Part shown: in pieces, positions 1 through 10,767 of the stretch
Layout: every line of letters begins with the position of its first letter
How positions within the stretch are numbered: position 1 is the first letter of the stretch
Source of the DNA: Gemmatimonadaceae bacterium
GTDB lineage: Bacteria > Gemmatimonadota > Gemmatimonadetes > Gemmatimonadales > Gemmatimonadaceae
Direction of reading: 5' to 3'
Assembly (NCBI GenBank): GCA_014377535.1
Contig: JACMPK010000025.1
Coordinates: 22,633 to 86,632, forward strand
DNA length: 64,000 nucleotides
Program-made: the position numbers and the translations under genes
Notes under the pieces: model-generated
What the model was told of the DNA's origin: nothing
Databases searched by the model: none
What the model saw: only the letters and a program-made list of their open reading frames with translations

Positions 1-1353
<1,353 letters not shown>

Positions 1354-1357
<4 letters not shown>

Positions 1358-2382
1358 GCAGTGACCTCGACAGGCATGAGCATCTCGATCGCGGTCATCA
1401 CGTCGCCCTTGCTTCCGAGATAGAGCGGCGTGCGCTGGTGCAATTCCGTCGGCTGCACATCGAGAATGCGGATGCGACCATCGGACCCTGCACCGCCGGC
1501 CTGCTCGCAGATGAACGCCAGCGGATTCGCCTCGTACAGCAGGCGCAGCTTGCCACGCGGTGACATGCTGTTGGCCGGGTACACGAACACGCCGCCGGCG
1601 AGCAGGTTGCGATGGAAGTCTGCCACGAGCGAGCCGACATAGCGCACGTTGTGCGCCTGCTGCACGCCGTCCAGTCCGCGATAGCGGCGCATCAACGCCT
1701 TGACCTGCTCGTCCCAGTACTGCTCGTACGAGTCGTTGACCGACAGGAACTTGCCCTTGTGCGGCGTACGGATGTTCGGATGCGAGAGCAGGAACTCACC
1801 GATCGACGGATCGAGCGTGAAGCCGTGCACGCCCTGACCGGTGCTGTACACCATCATCGTGCTGGAGCCGTAGATGATGTAGCCTGCAGCCACCTGTCGA
1901 CGACCCGGCTGGAGGAAATCCTCGAGCTCACCGGCGCGCCCGTTGGTGATCTTGCGCACGACAGAAAAGATCGTGCCGACGGGCACGTTCACGTCGATGT
2001 TGCTGGAGCCGTCGAGCGGATCGAACATCAGGCAGTATTTGCCCGTGCGGAAACGGTCGGGGATCGGGATGATGTCCGGCTCCTCCTCCGACGCCATGGC
2101 GCAGAGGCGTCCGCCATGATCCATCGCCTTGATCATGATGTCGTTCGAGAGCACATCGAGCTTCTGTTGTGTCTCACCCTGCACGTTCTCGTTCTCGGTG
2201 GCGCCGATGATGTCCACGAGGCCCGCCATGCGGACCTTGTTCGAAATCATCTTCGCGGCAAGCGCGATGTCGTAGAGGATGCCTGAGAGTTCACCGCTCG
2301 CCTCGGGATAGAGGCGCTCCTGCTCGATGATGAACCGTTCGATGGTGACGACAGAAACGGGGGTGTGGTTGACCACGTTCAC
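1354..2382 (-). CDS. fbp: Fructose-1,6-bisphosphatase, class I
   Basis: Hydrolyses fructose 1,6-bisphosphate to fructose 6-phosphate in gluconeogenesis, in the cytoplasm. The metal and substrate site DPLDGSSN lies at residues 121-128, preceded by SEEE near 99-102; the C-terminal half carries [16 protein letters not shown] and GGAGSDGR, typical of class I enzymes. The ORF track starts 132 codons further upstream, but that extension lies over the neighbouring gene in another frame. I chose the GTG at 2382, which overlaps the upstream stop by four bases and gives 342 residues, the usual family length. It sits between a small HEHRH protein gene and the mutase gene and is coupled to both by overlapping start and stop codons. 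Confidence 0.95.
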
Positions 2383-2807
2383 GCGCCCGGAGTTGAGATG
2401 GATGGCCGATGACGATCGAATCGCTTGGCAGCCCAGGCGTTCGCATCCGCTTCGAAGCGGTTGCGCGCGTACCCGCGCGTCAGCGATTCCCAGAGATACA
2501 GGACCGGAAATGCCGCCGAGCTCGTGAACTGCTCGACGTGACGGTGCTCGTGCAACAGTAACGCCGCGTCCCACGCTGCGCCGGGCGCGAGAAACACGGT
2601 CCGCCAGAGCGTGATCCCCTGTACCGTCGCGGTGCCAAGGCACCAGCCGCCGATACGTGGCGGCAGGCCGCCGCGGCGCCAGCACACAGACGTCAGTTCC
2701 GGCCAGTGCTCTGCCAGGTCCGCAGGCAGCATCACGCCTTTCCCGATCACGGGCTGTACGAGCCGGGTCCGGATCCAATTGCCGAGGCGGGTGACGGCAG
2801 ACTCCAT
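2379..2807 (-). CDS. Small uncharacterised protein with HEHRH motif (DUF4157/zincin-like)
   Basis: 142 residues, function not known to me. The most telling feature is [11 protein letters not shown] at about residues 84-94, which resembles the zinc-binding helix of small zincin-like domains (for example DUF4157, HELTHVVQQ), although the spacing is H-E-H-R-H and no third ligand is certain. No signal peptide is evident; the N-terminus is basic and amphipathic. Its stop codon is the start overlap for fbp, and its first 20 codons overlap the comEC 3' end by 61 bases, so it is coupled to both. The start at 2807 is an ATG; the next internal Met is in GVMLPAD, which would remove the overlap with comEC. 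I judge it real because reading frame, overlaps and motif agree. Confidence 0.7.
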   Translation of the reverse strand: MESAVTRLGNWIRTRLVQPVIGKGVMLPADLAEHWPELTSVCWRRGGLPPRIGGWCLGTATVQGITLWRTVFLAPGAAWDAALLLHEHRHVEQFTSSAAFPVLYLWESLTRGYARNRFEADANAWAAKRFDRHRPSISTPGA

Positions 2808-5011
2808 TGGCGCGCGGCAGTGCTGATGGTGATGAGTCGACCGTCGGTGCGGATCACGGCCGTGCCGACCCTGTCGGTCCGCACGACCGTAATCTGTCGC
2901 AGTGCAAGCGCCTGCATCACCTCCGGCGACGGGTGACCGTACCGATTCCGCCGCCCGACGGAGATGAGGGCGAGCTTCGGCGCGACCGCGTCGAGGAAGG
3001 CGGCGCCCGAGCTGGTTCTGCTGCCGTGATGCGCGAGTTTAAGTACGTCGGCGCGCAGCCACTCGACGGGCGTGTGTTGCAGCAGCCACTCCTCTTCCGG
3101 CAGCTCGGCGTCGCCGGTGAACAGCATGGCGGTGCTGCCATATTCGACGCGCACGACCGTGCTCGCCAGGTTCGCGTCAGATAGGCCCGCGGTCCACGTG
3201 GAATCCGGCGCAAGGAACCGCAGCCGTACGCCATCGACGTCGAGTGTCTCCCCAGGATGCACGCGACTCCATGCCACTGCGTGCACGGCGGCACTCTCGA
3301 GCGACGCCCGGTATGCCTCCGTACCTCCGGCAAACGCGCCGTCGATGTATCGCCGGGGGCGCAGTGCGCCAATCAACGCCGGCGCGCCACCGACATGGTC
3401 GAGATGCGGATGCGAGAGGATGAAAGCTTCGACGGGTCCGCCGAGGGTCCGGAGATATGGCAGGATGGTGCGCCGTCCATGATCGATGCCGGGTGGTCCG
3501 CCACCGGCGTCGATCACGATCCAGCGTCCGTGTGGCGTGCGGAGCGCCATGGCATCGCCCTGGCCCACGTCCAGCAGGTGCAGCTCGAGCAGTCCTGACC
3601 CGCGCGAGGGCAGCAGGTCGTGCCAGACCAGCGCGACGCCGCACAGCGCGGCAACCATGAGTGGCGGCCCGGATTCGCGCTGCACCATTGCCACCAGCAG
3701 CGCGGCCACGGCCGCACCGGCCAGCAGCGATGCGTTCAGCGACGGCGAGAGTTCAAGAGCGGCCCATGCCGGTTTTGCCGCGGCGGACGCAATGCCGTCC
3801 AGCACCGACAGTGCCGGGTGCGCCGCGCCGGCGATGAACCGTGCGAGGGTGAGGCTTGGCGCGCAGACGAGTGCGAGGAAGAGCGTCGGTTGCAGCAGCG
3901 CCACCAGTGGTGCCGCCAGCAGGTTCGCGACTGGCGCCACGAGACTGACGGTGCCGAAGTACCATGCGATCACTGGCGCCGAGGCCGCGCTGGCGATGAT
4001 GCTGGCCGTAAACTCGCGGCGCAGTCCATGGCGCCACCCGCCGCCTTTCCATCGCAGTCGTTTCACGAGTCTGCCGCTCGCGGCCAGCGACACGACGCCA
4101 AGTACCGAGAGCTGCCAGCCGAGGTCGTGCGGTGCGGCAGGGTCGACGATCACGGGCAGCAGTGCGCCGAGGGTGAGCACCGACCATTCCGACGCCGGCC
4201 GCTGACGCAGCCGGGCCACGAGGACGCTGCCGAACATGACGCCGGCGCGAACTGCGGGTGGCGGCAACCCCAGGATGACGACGTAGATGGCCGTCACGCC
4301 CAGTGCGAGCAACGTGGCGTGACGCGGCGACAGTCGCATGGCGCTGCCCAGCAAGAGCAATGCGGCGGCGATGATCGCGACGTGCACGCCCGAGACGGAG
4401 AGCAGGTGCACGAGGCCCGCGCGCGACCAGCGGCGACGCATGTCCGGCGCGATCAGGTGCATGTCCGCGAGCAGCAGCGCGCGGGCTATCGGGGCATCGA
4501 TCGTGAACACCGAGTCCACGCGTCTGACACCTGCTGCGCGCAGCGCCGGCCGAAGCGCGGTGCGATGCATCGGCTGCGCGTCAGTCGCGGTGAGCCGCAG
4601 CCCGCGTTCATCGGGTTCGGCGCGACCAGCTGTGCGATACCACTCACCGCCGGCGATCTCGGACCGCGCGCGCAGCATGCCTGTGGCCTGGCACTGCTCA
4701 CGGCCCGTGCGCAACAGCACCGGGCCCGACTCGCCCGCGTGCAGATCGTAGTCGGCGACGAACTCCGTGCTGAGACCGCGGGCGATGACGGCCTCGCAGT
4801 GTGCCTCGTGCCAGCGTGCCGCGGTTGCTCTGACAGCGGCGGCGCCACCGAAGGTCAGCGCCGCGACTGCCGCGAGCCAGCCATGTCGGCGCAGCCGCAG
4901 CGCGATCACCGCGCAGGCGCACCCGGTGGCAGCGGCGAACGGTGCCGACGCACCGGCGCCGGCGGCTGACCCGAGAATGAAGCAGAGAAGAATCCAGGAA
5001 GTGGCGGGCAT
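2747..5011 (-). CDS. comEC: ComEC/Rec2 DNA-uptake channel protein
   Basis: Inner-membrane channel thought to carry single-stranded DNA into the cytoplasm during natural transformation. The 754-residue protein has N-terminal membrane helices and an extracytoplasmic segment (about 1-170). The Competence domain follows, with LLSVSGVH at about 203-210 and many helices to about residue 465. A metallo-beta-lactamase-like C-terminal domain carries LDVGQGDA (about 480-487), [10 protein letters not shown] (533-542) and [11 protein letters not shown], so the domain keeps its metal ligands and may be an active nuclease. The track begins at a TTG at 5047; I prefer the ATG at 5011 because the preceding 12 residues are unlike a membrane N-terminus. 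No comEA or other uptake gene is nearby. Confidence 0.92.
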   Translation of the reverse strand: MPATSWILLCFILGSAAGAGASAPFAAATGCACAVIALRLRRHGWLAAVAALTFGGAAAVRATAARWHEAHCEAVIARGLSTEFVADYDLHAGESGPVLLRTGREQCQATGMLRARSEIAGGEWYRTAGRAEPDERGLRLTATDAQPMHRTALRPALRAAGVRRVDSVFTIDAPIARALLLADMHLIAPDMRRRWSRAGLVHLLSVSGVHVAIIAAALLLLGSAMRLSPRHATLLALGVTAIYVVILGLPPPAVRAGVMFGSVLVARLRQRPASEWSVLTLGALLPVIVDPAAPHDLGWQLSVLGVVSLAASGRLVKRLRWKGGGWRHGLRREFTASIIASAASAPVIAWYFGTVSLVAPVANLLAAPLVALLQPTLFLALVCAPSLTLARFIAGAAHPALSVLDGIASAAAKPAWAALELSPSLNASLLAGAAVAALLVAMVQRESGPPLMVAALCGVALVWHDLLPSRGSGLLELHLLDVGQGDAMALRTPHGRWIVIDAGGGPPGIDHGRRTILPYLRTLGGPVEAFILSHPHLDHVGGAPALIGALRPRRYIDGAFAGGTEAYRASLESAAVHAVAWSRVHPGETLDVDGVRLRFLAPDSTWTAGLSDANLASTVVRVEYGSTAMLFTGDAELPEEEWLLQHTPVEWLRADVLKLAHHGSRTSSGAAFLDAVAPKLALISVGRRNRYGHPSPEVMQALALRQITVVRTDRVGTAVIRTDGRLITISTAARQWSLPSPASAIGSGPGSYSP

Positions 5012-5151
5012 GCCGCCATGTGTGCGATCACGTCGCGGCAGCAGCAACTCGAATCCGCGCCAATCGCATCATGTCAGCGCAATGCGGTGGCTTCCAACGC
5101 ATTCCTGGCGCTGCCAGTGCGACTCCTGCGGGTGCCTCGCACGAGCTCCGC

Positions 5152-5177
5152 GCGGCGCCTCGGGACCTTGGCGCCGC
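5152..5177 (-). terminator. Possible GC-rich stem-loop between miaB and comEC
   Basis: An 8-bp stem (GCGGCGCC/GGCGCCGC) with a 10-base loop lies just past the miaB stop in the direction of transcription. It lacks a clear U-tract, so it may be an attenuator, a weak terminator or chance in GC-rich DNA. Confidence 0.3.
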
Positions 5178-5185
5178 CGTGGGCC

Positions 5186-6520
5186 TCAGCCGGCCAGCGG
5201 CAGCGCCATCCGGTTCGCCACAGGCGCGCCCGTAAAGGTGTGGCCGGTGGTGCCGGTGATCTCGACGTGCATGTACGAGCCGATCAGCGATTTGTCGCCG
5301 GGCACGAGGATCGTGCGGTAATCGCGGGTGCGTCCCTGCAGCAGCTCGCCGCGCTTTGCCGGCTTCTCGATCAGGATCTCGTGACGGGAGCCGAGCAACC
5401 CGAAGTTCACGTCGCGGCTCATGGCGCGCACCGTGTCCACCAGGCGCTGCAGCCGCTCACCCGCCACATCGTCAGGCACCATCTCGCTTTCCGGCATGCG
5501 CGTGGCGGGAGTCCCCTCGCGCGCGGAGAACTTGAACGTGAACGCATCCATGAACCCGATCTCGCGACAGGCGCTGAGCGTCTCCGCAAAATCATCTTCG
5601 GTCTCACCCGGGAATCCGACGATGATATCGGTGGTGAGCACGAGCTTCGGGATCGCCGCACGCAGACGCGCGACGCACTCCATGAAGCCGTCACGCGTGT
5701 AGCGGCGCAGCATGCGCTTGAGCGTCCGCGTGGATCCGCTCTGCATGGGCAGGTGCACATGCTCGCACACGGTCGGCGTCTCGGCCATCGCCGCAATCAC
5801 GCGATCGCTGAAGTCGTTCGGATGCGGACTGGTGTAGCGCAGTCGGCGGATGCCCGGCACGGTGCCGACGGCGCGCAGCAGGTCGGCGATATCGTGCGTA
5901 CCGTCGAAGTAGCTGTTCACGGTCTGTCCGAGCAGCACGACCTCCGTCATGCCGTCGGCGACCACCTGCTGCGTCTCGCGCACGACATCAGCCAGCTTTC
6001 GACTGCGCTCACTGCCGCGCGTCGTCGGCACGATGCAGTAGGTGCACTTGTAGTCGCAGCCGCGCTGCACGGGAATCCACGCCTTCACGTTGTCGAACCG
6101 ACGCGGCGTGAAGTCCTCGTAATGCTCCTCAAGGTCGAACCTCGTCGCCGCGACGCGCACGCCGCGACGCGCACCATCCACCAACGATGGCAGTTCACGG
6201 TAGCCATCAGGCCCGATGACGAGCGAGACGTGCTTTGCCTGCTCCAGGAGGCGAGGACCAAGTCGCTGCGCCATGCAGCCCGTCACGCCGATCACGCTGT
6301 CCGGCTTCATGTGTCGCTTCAGTTCACCCAGCCGGCCGATCACGCGTTGCTCCGCATGGTCGCGGATCGCGCAGGTGTTCAGCAGGATGACGTCGGCACC
6401 GTCCGGCACGTCGACTGCGTCATAGCCGGCAGATGTCAGCTTACCGAGCATCAACTCGGTGTCGCTGACATTCATCTGGCAGCCGTACGTTTCGATGAAG
6501 ACGGTGGGACGCGGCAGCAT
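5186..6520 (-). CDS. miaB: tRNA-2-methylthio-N6-dimethylallyladenosine synthase MiaB
   Basis: Radical-SAM methylthiotransferase that adds the 2-methylthio group to i6A37 of tRNAs reading U-starting codons. The 444-residue sequence has the UPF0004 domain with three cluster cysteines in YGCQMN (Cys14), NTCAIR (Cys50) and GCMAQ (Cys82). The radical-SAM CxxxCxxC motif follows at Cys155, Cys159 and Cys162 (CDYKCTYC), and a TRAM-like RNA-binding region ends the protein. Length is normal. It starts eight bases after the stop of the paralogous mtaB, so the two position-37 methylthiotransferases are almost certainly one transcript. MiaA, which makes the i6A substrate, is not in the window. Confidence 0.96.
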   Translation of the reverse strand: MLPRPTVFIETYGCQMNVSDTELMLGKLTSAGYDAVDVPDGADVILLNTCAIRDHAEQRVIGRLGELKRHMKPDSVIGVTGCMAQRLGPRLLEQAKHVSLVIGPDGYRELPSLVDGARRGVRVAATRFDLEEHYEDFTPRRFDNVKAWIPVQRGCDYKCTYCIVPTTRGSERSRKLADVVRETQQVVADGMTEVVLLGQTVNSYFDGTHDIADLLRAVGTVPGIRRLRYTSPHPNDFSDRVIAAMAETPTVCEHVHLPMQSGSTRTLKRMLRRYTRDGFMECVARLRAAIPKLVLTTDIIVGFPGETEDDFAETLSACREIGFMDAFTFKFSAREGTPATRMPESEMVPDDVAGERLQRLVDTVRAMSRDVNFGLLGSRHEILIEKPAKRGELLQGRTRDYRTILVPGDKSLIGSYMHVEITGTTGHTFTGAPVANRMALPLAG

Positions 6521-6528
6521 TGGGCAAT

Positions 6529-7779
6529 TCAGGCAGTCGGAAGGGCAAGCACACCGCGACGCAGCTCGGAGCGTGCCAGCGTCGCGCGGAATCGCATACC
6601 GCGCGCAGGCGCTGGCGTCGGCAGGTCTACTGCAAGGTAATCTTCCGTGAGACCGTCCCGATGCCCGTCCTCGTGACCGATCACGATCACATCGGCCATT
6701 CCGCCGACACGGCCATTCGCGTACGCCGCCGCCTTGGCCGCCCCCAGCGCACGAAGCTCGGCGGCCCGATCACGCCGCACGATATCCGGGACATCGTCCC
6801 GAAGCCGCACTGCGGCGGTGCCGGGTCGTGGCGAATACGGAAACACATGGACACCGGTGAACGGCAGCTCGGCGACGAGCGCGCATGTCGCCGCATGATC
6901 GGCCGGCGTCTCTCCCGGGAACCCGGTGATCAGGTCGACGCCGAGTCCGAAGATGCTGCGCCCGGCAACCAGCGCAATGATCGCGTCGCGATAGGTCGCC
7001 GCGCTGTACCAGTGCCGACCCATCCGGCGCAGCACCGCATCGCTCCCGGACTGCAACGGCGCGTGCAGATGGGGCGCCACACGCCGCGCGTCGCCACTCA
7101 GCAGCTCCGCGAGCTGCACGTCGACCTCGGTCGCCTCGACGCTGGACAGGCGGAAGCGGACATCGCCGACGCGCGCGACGAGCGTCGCGAGCAGATGACC
7201 GAGCGTCGTGCCCATGTCGGCCCCGTACGTGCCGATGTGAATGCCGGTGAGCACGATCTCGGCATGATGCTGCGCGAGCTCCGCCGCCTCGGCCACCAAA
7301 CTTTCGATGGATCGCGAGCGGTTGGCGCCACGCGCGAGTGTCGTCGCGCAGAAGGTGCAGTGTTCGTCGCACCCATCCTGAATGCGCAGCAGCCCGCGTG
7401 TACCGCGTTGCGCGGTCATGCCGACGGCGGCGCTGTCGGCAGGAAGTCCAATGGCCGTTGCGATCGACACCAGGTCGGCACCGCCGATCACGTTCCTCAC
7501 CGACGGCAGCGCGGCAATCTGCTCGGGAGACCGCGCGGCGGCGCAACCCATCACGATGCTGCGCACCTCTGGTCGCTGACGGGCCGCACGGCGCACCTGC
7601 TGGCGAAGGTCCGCCTCGGCTGCACTGGTGACGGCGCAGCTGTTGAATACCGCGACATCGGCCTGCTCGACACGGTCGACGACCTGACCGCCACCGGCCA
7701 CGATCATCGCGGCCACGGCTTCGGAATCGTACTGGTTCGCGCGACAGCCGAACGTTTGAAGGAACACGCGAACCGTCAT
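6529..7779 (-). CDS. mtaB: tRNA (t6A37) methylthiotransferase, MtaB family
   Basis: Radical-SAM methylthiotransferase expected to convert t6A37 to ms2t6A37 in tRNAs that read A-starting codons. The 416-residue protein has the three N-terminal cluster cysteines in FGCRANQ (Cys12), NSCAV (Cys48) and MGCAAAR (Cys79), and the radical-SAM motif CDEHCTFC with cysteines 137, 141 and 144. The GCRANQYDSE signature separates it from MiaB (GCQMNxSD) and RimO. The ORF track extends 99 codons upstream over the neighbouring outer-membrane gene; the ATG at 7779, four bases past that gene's stop, begins the conserved MTVRVFLQTFGC and is the real start. Directly upstream of miaB in the same operon. Confidence 0.92.
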   Translation of the reverse strand: MTVRVFLQTFGCRANQYDSEAVAAMIVAGGGQVVDRVEQADVAVFNSCAVTSAAEADLRQQVRRAARQRPEVRSIVMGCAAARSPEQIAALPSVRNVIGGADLVSIATAIGLPADSAAVGMTAQRGTRGLLRIQDGCDEHCTFCATTLARGANRSRSIESLVAEAAELAQHHAEIVLTGIHIGTYGADMGTTLGHLLATLVARVGDVRFRLSSVEATEVDVQLAELLSGDARRVAPHLHAPLQSGSDAVLRRMGRHWYSAATYRDAIIALVAGRSIFGLGVDLITGFPGETPADHAATCALVAELPFTGVHVFPYSPRPGTAAVRLRDDVPDIVRRDRAAELRALGAAKAAAYANGRVGGMADVIVIGHEDGHRDGLTEDYLAVDLPTPAPARGMRFRATLARSELRRGVLALPTA

Positions 7780-7783
7780 CTGG

Positions 7784-8947
7784 TCAGGTCCGCAGACGGA
7801 ATCCGAACGAATAGATGAAGCCACGCTCTTTGACGTCAGGCAGTGACGACACTTTGCGCGTCGCGCGCTCGACTCCGACATCGACCTGCGCGCGACCGAA
7901 ACCAAGTGGAAAGCCGAAACCGCCGCCGAGCAGGTCTTCCGTCGGCTGCACGCCTGCGACACCGTACGGCAGGTCGCGGCGAAGCGCGCCGAAGGGCACG
8001 AGCATCTGACCGCCGCGAATCTTCGGACCCGGCAGCTCCGCACCCACGCCGTACTCCTGCGTATCGAACACGCCATTCGACTCGGCGCCCAGTTCCTTCA
8101 TGGATGACCAGCCTTCCCAGTTGTAACGCGCCGTGAGGTTCGAGCGTGCAACCTCCCAGCGTGCGGCGATACCCGCACGGCTCGGCGCGTCGGCCCGGCG
8201 ACTCGTCGAGTCGTTGAGCTCTGCACGCAGTCCGAATCCAAGGCGCGCTGAGCCGGCGACACTGAAATTCTTCGTCGGTGCGATATCGACGCCGACCGAG
8301 AGTGCCGTGCCGGCGAACGTTGCAGTGCTGTTCTCCGTGATCGAAGCGTACGTGACGGTGTCGAAGCGCGCGCCGGTGTCGGGCGCGATGCTGCGGACAT
8401 TCCGCACGCGGTTCTCGCCGGTGAGCACATGCAGCGCCGTTCCGGCACGCAACCAGGACGTCACCTGCATCGCAGCGCCGAATCGCACGTCATTCAGCGC
8501 GCCGCGAGCCGTCGTGGCCGTGCTGGTCGTCACGGAATCGCGACGGATGAGCTGACGCGCGCTGAGTTGCGTGCTGTAGTTGCGCTCGAGCAGCGTGGAA
8601 CTCGAGATGCCGAAGCTGTACTTTGGGCCTGCAGGCAGGCCGATCGCAAAGACCGGGAATCGAGACACGGTCGTCGTGACGGCGGTCCCGTCGATCGTCG
8701 TCGTGCGGCGCTCGGGTGCGTACTGGATGTAGGCGCCAGCAACACCCCAGTTCATCAGTGCTGCCGGGTTGAGCGGCGCGGCCTGATCGAACTCCGCGAG
8801 CCCGCCGCCGGACGTTGCAGCACGCACCGTGAGCTGACCCGGAGGATAGCCGTAGCCCTGCAGTCCGATTGCGCCCTGCGCACGCAACGTGCTGGACGCC
8901 AGCACGAAGAGCGTCATAAGCACGTGTCGAATCCGGACACCGATCAT
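7784..8947 (-). CDS. Exported outer-membrane beta-barrel-like protein
   Basis: 387 residues, unknown function. It begins with a signal peptide (residues about 1-23, basic IRVIRH-type start, hydrophobic core, cleavage near LRAQG). The rest alternates short amphipathic strands, with aromatic residues near strand ends and closing residues SFGFRLRT, as expected for an outer-membrane beta barrel of the FadL/PorV type. The N-terminal region (GGGLAEFDQAAPLNPAALMN) resembles the plug start of such proteins (PorV/PorQ-like), but I cannot place the family with certainty. Its ATG overlaps the stop of the upstream lipoprotein gene by four bases, so the two are probably made together and may act together at the outer membrane. 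The next gene downstream is mtaB. Confidence 0.75.
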   Translation of the reverse strand: MIGVRIRHVLMTLFVLASSTLRAQGAIGLQGYGYPPGQLTVRAATSGGGLAEFDQAAPLNPAALMNWGVAGAYIQYAPERRTTTIDGTAVTTTVSRFPVFAIGLPAGPKYSFGISSSTLLERNYSTQLSARQLIRRDSVTTSTATTARGALNDVRFGAAMQVTSWLRAGTALHVLTGENRVRNVRSIAPDTGARFDTVTYASITENSTATFAGTALSVGVDIAPTKNFSVAGSARLGFGLRAELNDSTSRRADAPSRAGIAARWEVARSNLTARYNWEGWSSMKELGAESNGVFDTQEYGVGAELPGPKIRGGQMLVPFGALRRDLPYGVAGVQPTEDLLGGGFGFPLGFGRAQVDVGVERATRKVSSLPDVKERGFIYSFGFRLRT

Positions 8948-10314
8948 GGAATTGCTCCCTTGCGTGGCGTTGTGTACGTCACGCGAAGGCGCGGACGGAG
9001 CGCGGGATTGCTGTTGCGTCGCGAGTAGAACGCAGGACGCTGTTCCTGGAATGTCTCACCTTCGGAGTACAGCACGAGATTCGTGGCGCGCGCGCTGTCC
9101 TGCGTGATCCAGAGCCGCAACGCCTCGCCGACGTCGAAAGACTTCACGCCGCTGTCGGCTGGCACGATGCGCAGCGAGGGCAACAGCACACCTTCGATGG
9201 TAGGATCGAGGAACTCGACGATGCGTCGCGGATCGGTGCCGAGTGCCGGACCGGCGATGGCCGCGCGCAATCGCATGCGCACACCGTCGGTCGCACCTGG
9301 TACTGCACGTTGCGGACGCTGCACCATATCGAGCGATGCACGCACGACAGTGATCGATGCGAGAAATGCGCGCGGGATCTTCACGCGGAGCAGACTCCGC
9401 ACGCCGACAATGCCGCCCGCCTCGAGCGAACCGTCGTTAAGTGGCGTCGTGCGATCCTGCAGCACGAGCGTCTGGGCGCGAAACCGTTCCGGCGACGGTA
9501 CCGTGAGGTTTGCCTGCGTCGACACGAGCCACGCCTTGATCGCAGTGTCGGGTGACGGATCGTACGTGAGCCGCGGCACGAGGCCTTCCGAATTCACGCT
9601 CGGCGCCACAAAGCGCAGCGCCGCAGACGCCGGCGAGGTGACCTGCACACCAATGCGAAGCCGACGCGCCGACCGCACGAACCGCAGCATCACGGTGTCC
9701 GGGATCGCCACGCCGAATGACCTGCTCGTCGCGGCAGACCCGAACCCGGGAATCGTGTCGGCGAGCACTTCTGCCCGGGTGAACGTGCGCCTGGCAATCA
9801 GTCGCGACGGAATGAAGCGCGCCGCAAGCGACCGGGGCACCGTGTCGTTGCCGGCGTTCGCGTCGTCCACATCGTAGAGTGACACGGTGGTCGTACCGAC
9901 GCGTGGAATCGACGAGCGCGCCGTGTCGAGCACCAGCAACAGCTTGCTGTCGCGGAGCGAAGTGATCGGCGTCGTGTCGGTTGCCGAGACAATGCGCGGC
10001 AGCGTGTCGAAACGCAGAACCTGGCGGATGTCCGCCGAGTCCGGGCGGTTCACGACCGGCACGAAGGTCTCATACAGGTAGCCAAAACCGTTCGACGTGG
10101 CGAGGCCCGGCGCAGGCCAGCGCTCACCAACGCCAGTGAAGCCGCCGAATGCGGAGTCGGACTGCACGATGTCGAGCGTGGTATCCTTGAAGACCAACGC
10201 GTTGTCCGTGCAGAGCGTGGGACAGTTGGCAGAGGTGTCGAGGCGTTCCGAACACGCCGCCACGAGAACGATCACGGCGAGCGGCAGGCAGCGGGAAAAC
10301 TGACGAGGAGACAC
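8944..10314 (-). CDS. Predicted lipoprotein of unknown function
   Basis: 456 residues with a lipoprotein signal: hydrophobic segment LPLAVIVLVAAC with the lipobox cysteine at residue 21. The mature part contains no catalytic motif I recognise and looks like an all-beta surface protein, with repeated segments of the form hydrophobic-strand/Asp-rich loop. DUF4270-like surface lipoproteins or carbohydrate-binding DNRLRE-type domains are possible relatives, but neither is certain. It begins at GTG and overlaps the downstream barrel-like gene by four bases (ATGA). I infer a lipoprotein/outer-membrane-protein pair. A 33-base gap separates it from cdd upstream. Confidence 0.7.
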   Translation of the reverse strand: MSPRQFSRCLPLAVIVLVAACSERLDTSANCPTLCTDNALVFKDTTLDIVQSDSAFGGFTGVGERWPAPGLATSNGFGYLYETFVPVVNRPDSADIRQVLRFDTLPRIVSATDTTPITSLRDSKLLLVLDTARSSIPRVGTTTVSLYDVDDANAGNDTVPRSLAARFIPSRLIARRTFTRAEVLADTIPGFGSAATSRSFGVAIPDTVMLRFVRSARRLRIGVQVTSPASAALRFVAPSVNSEGLVPRLTYDPSPDTAIKAWLVSTQANLTVPSPERFRAQTLVLQDRTTPLNDGSLEAGGIVGVRSLLRVKIPRAFLASITVVRASLDMVQRPQRAVPGATDGVRMRLRAAIAGPALGTDPRRIVEFLDPTIEGVLLPSLRIVPADSGVKSFDVGEALRLWITQDSARATNLVLYSEGETFQEQRPAFYSRRNSNPALRPRLRVTYTTPRKGAIP

Positions 10315-10347
10315 GGAAACGGTTTGGAGTGAGGCGAGTGATGGCCG

Positions 10348-10767
10348 TTAGGACACGGCCATCAGGTTCGCCGCGAAGGCAGCGGGAAGCAGTGCGTCGA
10401 GCCGCCAGGTCTGGCGGGCCCCGCTGGTCGTGATGCTCGTGACCTCGAGCAGCGGGGCGAATTCATGCAGTACCTGTCGGCAGATACCACAGGGTGGGGT
10501 CGGGACAGCCGCGTCGGTGCAAACGACGATTGCCGTGAATACGCACACGCCATCGGAGACGGCACGCGAGATCGCAGTACGCTCGGCACAGATGCCTGCC
10601 GGGTAGCTCGCATTCTCGACATTCGCGCCGCTGTGCACCGAGCCGTCGGCGGCCAGCAGTGCTGCACCGACACGGAATTTCGAGTACGGCGCGTAGGCGC
10701 GTGTCATTGCGGCTTCGGCCTCGCGCTCGAGCAGGGCCAGCTGCGTGGTCGTCATGGTCATGGTCAT
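10348..10767 (-). CDS. cdd: Cytidine deaminase
   Basis: Deaminates cytidine and deoxycytidine to uridine and deoxyuridine in pyrimidine salvage. The zinc site is complete: CAE at Cys60-Glu62 (catalytic Glu62) and PCGIC with Cys93 and Cys96. Substrate motifs [10 protein letters not shown] and [10 protein letters not shown] are also present. The track starts 125 codons upstream inside deoB; the true start is one of three in-frame ATGs (MTMTMTTTQ) at 10767, 10761 or 10755. I chose 10767 because its ATG overlaps the deoB stop (ATGA), giving 139 residues, close to the homotetrameric family length. With deoB it forms a nucleoside-salvage pair. Confidence 0.95.
   Translation of the reverse strand: MTMTMTTTQLALLEREAEAAMTRAYAPYSKFRVGAALLAADGSVHSGANVENASYPAGICAERTAISRAVSDGVCVFTAIVVCTDAAVPTPPCGICRQVLHEFAPLLEVTSITTSGARQTWRLDALLPAAFAANLMAVS

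Noticed and set aside
3620-4969. 449-codon plus-strand ORF over comEC
   Set aside because: It is antisense to a well-supported ComEC and its protein is low-complexity Arg/Gln/His/Glu-rich, the usual shadow in GC-rich DNA.
5018-6640. 540-codon plus-strand ORF antisense to miaB
   Set aside because: Composition is shadow-like (many His, Arg, Gln) and the minus strand encodes a complete MiaB.
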